The notes beneath the pieces are model-generated. The model was not told where the DNA came from and did no database searches. It saw only the letters and a program-made list of their open reading frames with translations. DNA of 45,608 nucleotides from contig SWBL01000379.1 in assembly GCA_024195585.1 (NCBI GenBank), positions 1 through 45,608 on the forward strand, read 5' to 3'. The position numbers and the translations under genes were made by a program. Positions within the stretch are counted from its first letter, which is position 1, and the number at the start of each line of letters is the position of its first letter. Shown here piece by piece: positions 42,334 to 45,608 of the stretch. The stretch comes from Aureobasidium sp. EXF-3400. Taxonomy: Eukaryota; Ascomycota; Dothideomycetes; Dothideales; Saccotheciaceae.

Positions 42334-43620
42334 TCAGTGATGCAGATACGACAGCACTCTGCAATACGACTTGTGTGCGTCGCACGCCTGTACGGCGTAG
42401 GGGCAAAAGAAGTCTTGCAATAATGGTGCAGCTGACTGTTCGAAGCCTTTCACGGCGCCGATACGATAGAGGAAGTTGCCCGTCGTAATTTCGTGTTGGA
42501 TCTTCTCGTTCAGCGAACGAAATCTTTGCCACAGGCACGAGAAGAACAGATCTACGGGTTTCGGGATATCTTCCAGAGCGCATGGTCTGAACGGAGAGAT
42601 TGGTTTAAGACACCACATAGAGCCGAGTCCCAGAAGAGTGTGTGCTGAGCAGGAACACATACGAACATGAATGCTTGTATCTGCGTCGGATGTGATGCAA
42701 GGTTACAACCAGGGAATGCGCGAATGGACTTCTGGATGTTAGTAGTGGTGGTCAGCCGATCATAATCTTCTTGTGTCATCGAATCACCTACAAACACCTT
42801 GATGAGGGAAACCGGCTAGCCATTACGCGCGGCATCACGGACCTGCTCGAGCTCGAACCTCATCCACGTGAGAAAAGAGATTGAGAAGCTGTCACCGTCA
42901 CCGCTAGTAGCAGACCCCTGATGTTACACGGACACAAAAGCTATCAGCACCGGTCGCTTGTGATGCTTGACCTGTGGAGAGCAGGAAGTTTGGAATGCTG
43001 AAGGAGACCGCACCGACTCGGCCATCCCGACGGCTTAGAAATGCATGCGTTAAGTCGAATATGCTCACCTGAGCTGATTGTCGCAAACTTCTCGTCATGT
43101 AATGTGGTCTGCTATCCTCATCGAGTGGCACGGTAGCAAGAGAACCGGGTTGACTTACAAGCGGAAGAGCGACCAGGGTGTTTTTGAGTGTTCTGTTTCA
43201 GGAAGCGTGTTGCAGACTGTGACGGAACCATCCAATATACTGCGAATAGTACTGTAGCGTACGGTATCGTCGTCTTATGTGGCTTGCAGATTGCTTAGTA
43301 CTGACTCTGGTAAGACACGTAATTCGTAGGCACAATTTGAGGTATGCAGTACCGTGCAGGCAAGGTCGCTCGTGTACACGGTTAGTGATAGATGATCACC
43401 ATACGAGACCTGATCTGGAATCGTTCAGAAGACTCGAAGCGGTTGCGAGCAAGCACATTTGACAGCGGCAGCTTGCGTGCGGGTAGATGAGTTGCCCAGC
43501 CACCGTGCTCTCACCAAAAGGCCACGTGCGAGGATGATCAAAAGAGGGGTCCGTTTCGGTGGGCAGGGCTCCCTCTTGCGCGTCTCACTGCTCCTTGGAA
43601 CGCACCATACGTGTGCATGA
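42334..43620 (-). pseudogene. Decayed multi-exon protein gene, family unknown
   Basis: Read on the minus strand. From 43620 to 43159 one frame is protein-like (DPSFDHPRTWPFGE; GQLIYPHASCRCQMCLLATA; YYSQYIGWFRHSLQH) but broken by TGA at 43585-43587, 43396-43398 and 43198-43200. A 47-nt intron (43112-43158, GTAAGT...ATAG) leads to exon 43069-43111 (TLHDEKFATISS), then a 97-nt intron (42972-43068, GTGAGC...CACAG). Exon 42663-42971 has KRPVLIAFVSV, TWMRFELEQVRDAARNG, VSLIKVFVGDSMTQEDYDRL and TTTTNIQKSIRAFPGC, with TAA at 42924-42926 and TAG at 42816-42818. A 76-nt intron (42587-42662, GTATGT...TTCAG) precedes WQRFRSLNEKIQHEITTGNF and LLQDFFCPYAVQ. One-base frame shifts are needed at two joins. 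The 5' end is not found. The FATISSG-Q-H region faintly recalls DGQHR-type proteins; that is a guess. Confidence 0.55.
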
Positions 43621-44253
43621 GCAGTAGCAAATTCGGAATTAGATGAAGCTCGCGATACTCGCCCTTTGTGTAGCTGGTAGCGAGGGTGGTACAGTGTCCA
43701 GGGCTTTTCCAGAAGCGTGCATCCATCGCGCTTGGCCACCGATTGAATGCATAACGCCACGTTGTGGCCATGTCGCTGGCCGATCAAGTGGTCCTCCATT
43801 TTGTTTTGCTCACAGGCTCTGGGAACCGGTCGAAGACATGAGCACGAACAGAGGACTCAGATGTGAAACCCAAAATCCAGCGCTTCGGGTGGCACTTGAG
43901 TCAGCTTGTCCGGCCCTGTCAATCCCATTTGCTCGATAGAGTGTGGCTGCCAAGACGACACGAACGAGAGGGCCGCGATCCCGTCGCGCGCCGTAAAAAG
44001 CTCGGAGACGCTATGATACATCAGGTTCGGCCTGTCTGTACACCGAAAGTTGTGTGATTGGGTGACGCTGACAGCAGTACGGTACCCGAAGGAATGGAGC
44101 GCGAGTCGATCTCGTACAGGCATCGGCCAGATTTCATACCCGATGTTGCTAACGGGACAGTACCATTACCGTGTGCTAGAACCAGTCATGCAGTTTTAGA
44201 GCAACACCGCTCATTGAAAGTGGATTTCAGATCGACTCTCACTAGACGCGACT

Positions 44254-44268
44254 CTAGTCGAAGACTAG
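44254..44268. repeat. Short perfect inverted repeat
   Basis: CTAGTC, a 3-base loop GAA, then GACTAG. Six-base arms only; could be chance. Confidence 0.6.
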
Positions 44269-44486
44269 CTGTAGACACAGAAGATGAAAGAACCTCAGGT
44301 GACTGACTTCTGCACCTGGGGCGTACAGATCGTTGGGACGGAGCAACTTCAAGAGCCCTGATGCTTGTGCAGTTTGCCATAGTGATACACATGCCTAGAG
44401 TTTCCAGTTGTTGGTTAATTCCAGTAGGGGTGTCGCTTTCATTCAAGGCTCTCTTGGGCCATGTTGCAGTTCTCCTGCATGTATGT

Positions 44487-44507
44487 TCAACTCCATGCTG
44501 GAGTTGA
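44487..44507. repeat. Perfect 9-bp-stem inverted repeat
   Basis: Arms TCAACTCCA and TGGAGTTGA are exact reverse complements around a 3-base loop (TGC). Lies in the gene-free right end; function unknown. Confidence 0.75.
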
Positions 44508-45608
44508 CGCAGTCCGGGTCCTGGTCGTGATTTCTTCTAGTCAGAGACTGAGACCGAGTGGGTCGAGATTGGACATGAGAATGAATGTTGTCTGGATCCA
44601 TTCTAGAGCACATCACATCACACCCTTCATGCCTCTCAACCTGCCCTGGCCCAGTGTTTTTTGCTACCATTGGAACCTTGTTGGCCATAACTGCAGAAAT
44701 AGCGGCGGCAGTAACCGGCGATTCGGCCCAGCCGTTTGCCAAAAGCCCCCTGTCGGCGGAGCGCCATTTGACGGAAGGGATTCAGACGTCGTCTAAACCT
44801 TCACTTGTGTGACTCGTCTGTTGTTGTATATAAAACATGCCTTGAGATGGCAGGGCGCAAGCAGGTGTTGCTCGTTCCAGTTTTGCAATTTCCAGGTTGG
44901 AACCATGGCCGAAGTCTGTGATGTCAGCACTCGCAAGCCCACGGAGTCGGCTGACCCGGCGTGGTGTTGATGGTGTGCTCCTCGCATGAAGAGAGTCAAG
45001 TTGGTAGATTGTAGTGACCGAAGCTCATCCTTGGGGTATTGTCTAGCAATTCTTCTAACTCGTCTCGGTGGAGCAAGAGGACAGACCTGTGTGTATATTG
45101 TATCAATCGGCTACGCTGAAGAAAACCGACCGAATGGAAGGTTTGTAGTGGTTCAGCGCGCCGGCCTCTTGGGACAGCGGGCTGTTAGCGGCAAGCAGGG
45201 ATCTTGGGACCGGGACCCGAGATAACAGCACTTTGGCGATATTAACTTGGTGCTGCAGTGTTTCGGTGCTGTTGCCAGTGGCACGCTCAGCAGAGGAAAA
45301 CGAGCGGGAGTGGAGCTGTCGTGGAACCAGAGCAGAAGGTGGAAAACACCAACGGCCCAAAATGAAGAAAGTGCGAAACTCGGGCTGCACGAAGGCGTGT
45401 ATCCAGTCGCCCATTCTGAAGGATGATCCGTAAATCTGGGCTTGGTGCAGTGCACAGAGAAACGGTGTACCTGCCACGTCCTCTAGCTCATTCGCCTCTG
45501 TCCTAATGGACCGACTCCGACGGCGTGGTCAGCCAGTCAGCCGCCAGAGGTGAGACGGTGTCGTGCCGAGCCTGAGCTTCCGGCCCAACTTGAAACCCCC
45601 GTCTGCTG

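Larger units (their letters stand above)
43621..45608. other. Unresolved right end, possible further relic
   Basis: About 2 kb with no intact gene. Minus-strand fragments near 43.6-43.77 kb (TTWRYAFNRW; ELHLIPNLLLLMHTYGAFQG) and near 45.1-45.5 kb (FRMGDWIHAFVQPEF) look protein-like, but frames change every 100-200 bases. They may be the 5' part of the broken gene or another relic. Two short perfect hairpins are listed separately. Confidence 0.35.

Noticed and set aside
43072..43200. Reading straight through 43.0-43.2 kb without introns (PLDEDSRPHYMTRSLRQSAQ)
   Set aside because: Also open, but it spans two good donor/acceptor pairs, and the spliced frame fits the flanking protein-like sequence better. 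Not fully excluded.

Overview
This window is nuclear DNA from a filamentous ascomycete (Pezizomycotina). The evidence is short introns (about 47-110 nt) with GTAAGT/GTATGT/GTGAGC-type donors, compact genes on both strands, and typical ascomycete housekeeping proteins: a fungal-type aspartokinase, Dre2, Prp38, Rrp36, Gis2 and Hrd3. A dothideomycete is my best guess from the general look of the proteins, but nothing here proves the class. There is no CRISPR array, rRNA or convincing tRNA, and no intact transposon.

Layout from left to right: the 3' part of a Pcl-type cyclin (+); a PTC7-like PP2C phosphatase (+); the RNase P/MRP subunit Rpp40 (+); a KIN17 homologue (-); aspartokinase HOM3 (-), divergent from MFAP1 (+); PRP38 (+); a BTB protein with an acidic tail (+); RRP36 (-), divergent from a HECT_2/UBE3D-like ubiquitin ligase (+); a small SET protein (+); DRE2 (-); cytosolic pyruvate carboxylase (-); a 2.2-kb gene-poor gap; a sterol-glucosyltransferase-like protein with a VPS13-like tail (+); a short/branched-chain acyl-CoA dehydrogenase (-); RRP7 (-); the zinc-knuckle protein GIS2 (-); UDP-GlcNAc pyrophosphorylase (-); a degenerate metallo-beta-lactamase-fold protein (-); a SPRY protein (+); and HRD3 (+). 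The last 5 kb has no intact gene, but carries what looks like a broken minus-strand gene.

No biosynthetic cluster is evident. The window is nonetheless rich in RNA-handling genes: RPP40 (tRNA/rRNA processing), KIN17, MFAP1 and PRP38 (spliceosome), RRP36 and RRP7 (small-subunit ribosome assembly) and GIS2 (translation). MFAP1 and PRP38, whose products bind each other in the spliceosomal B complex, are tandem neighbours. Metabolic genes cover aspartate-family amino acids (HOM3), anaplerosis (PYC), cell-wall precursors (UAP1), acyl-CoA oxidation and cytosolic Fe-S assembly (DRE2).

Most worth a second look: the decayed minus-strand gene at about 42.3-43.6 kb, whose five in-frame stops are each one C-to-T change from a sense codon; an alternative upstream start in the PTC7 homologue that would add a hydrophobic segment; a perfect 20-bp palindrome downstream of HOM3; a consensus TGACTCA site between HOM3 and MFAP1; and paired CCAAT boxes upstream of DRE2 and PYC. 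Exon joins were worked out by eye from splice signals and frame agreement; none is confirmed by transcripts.
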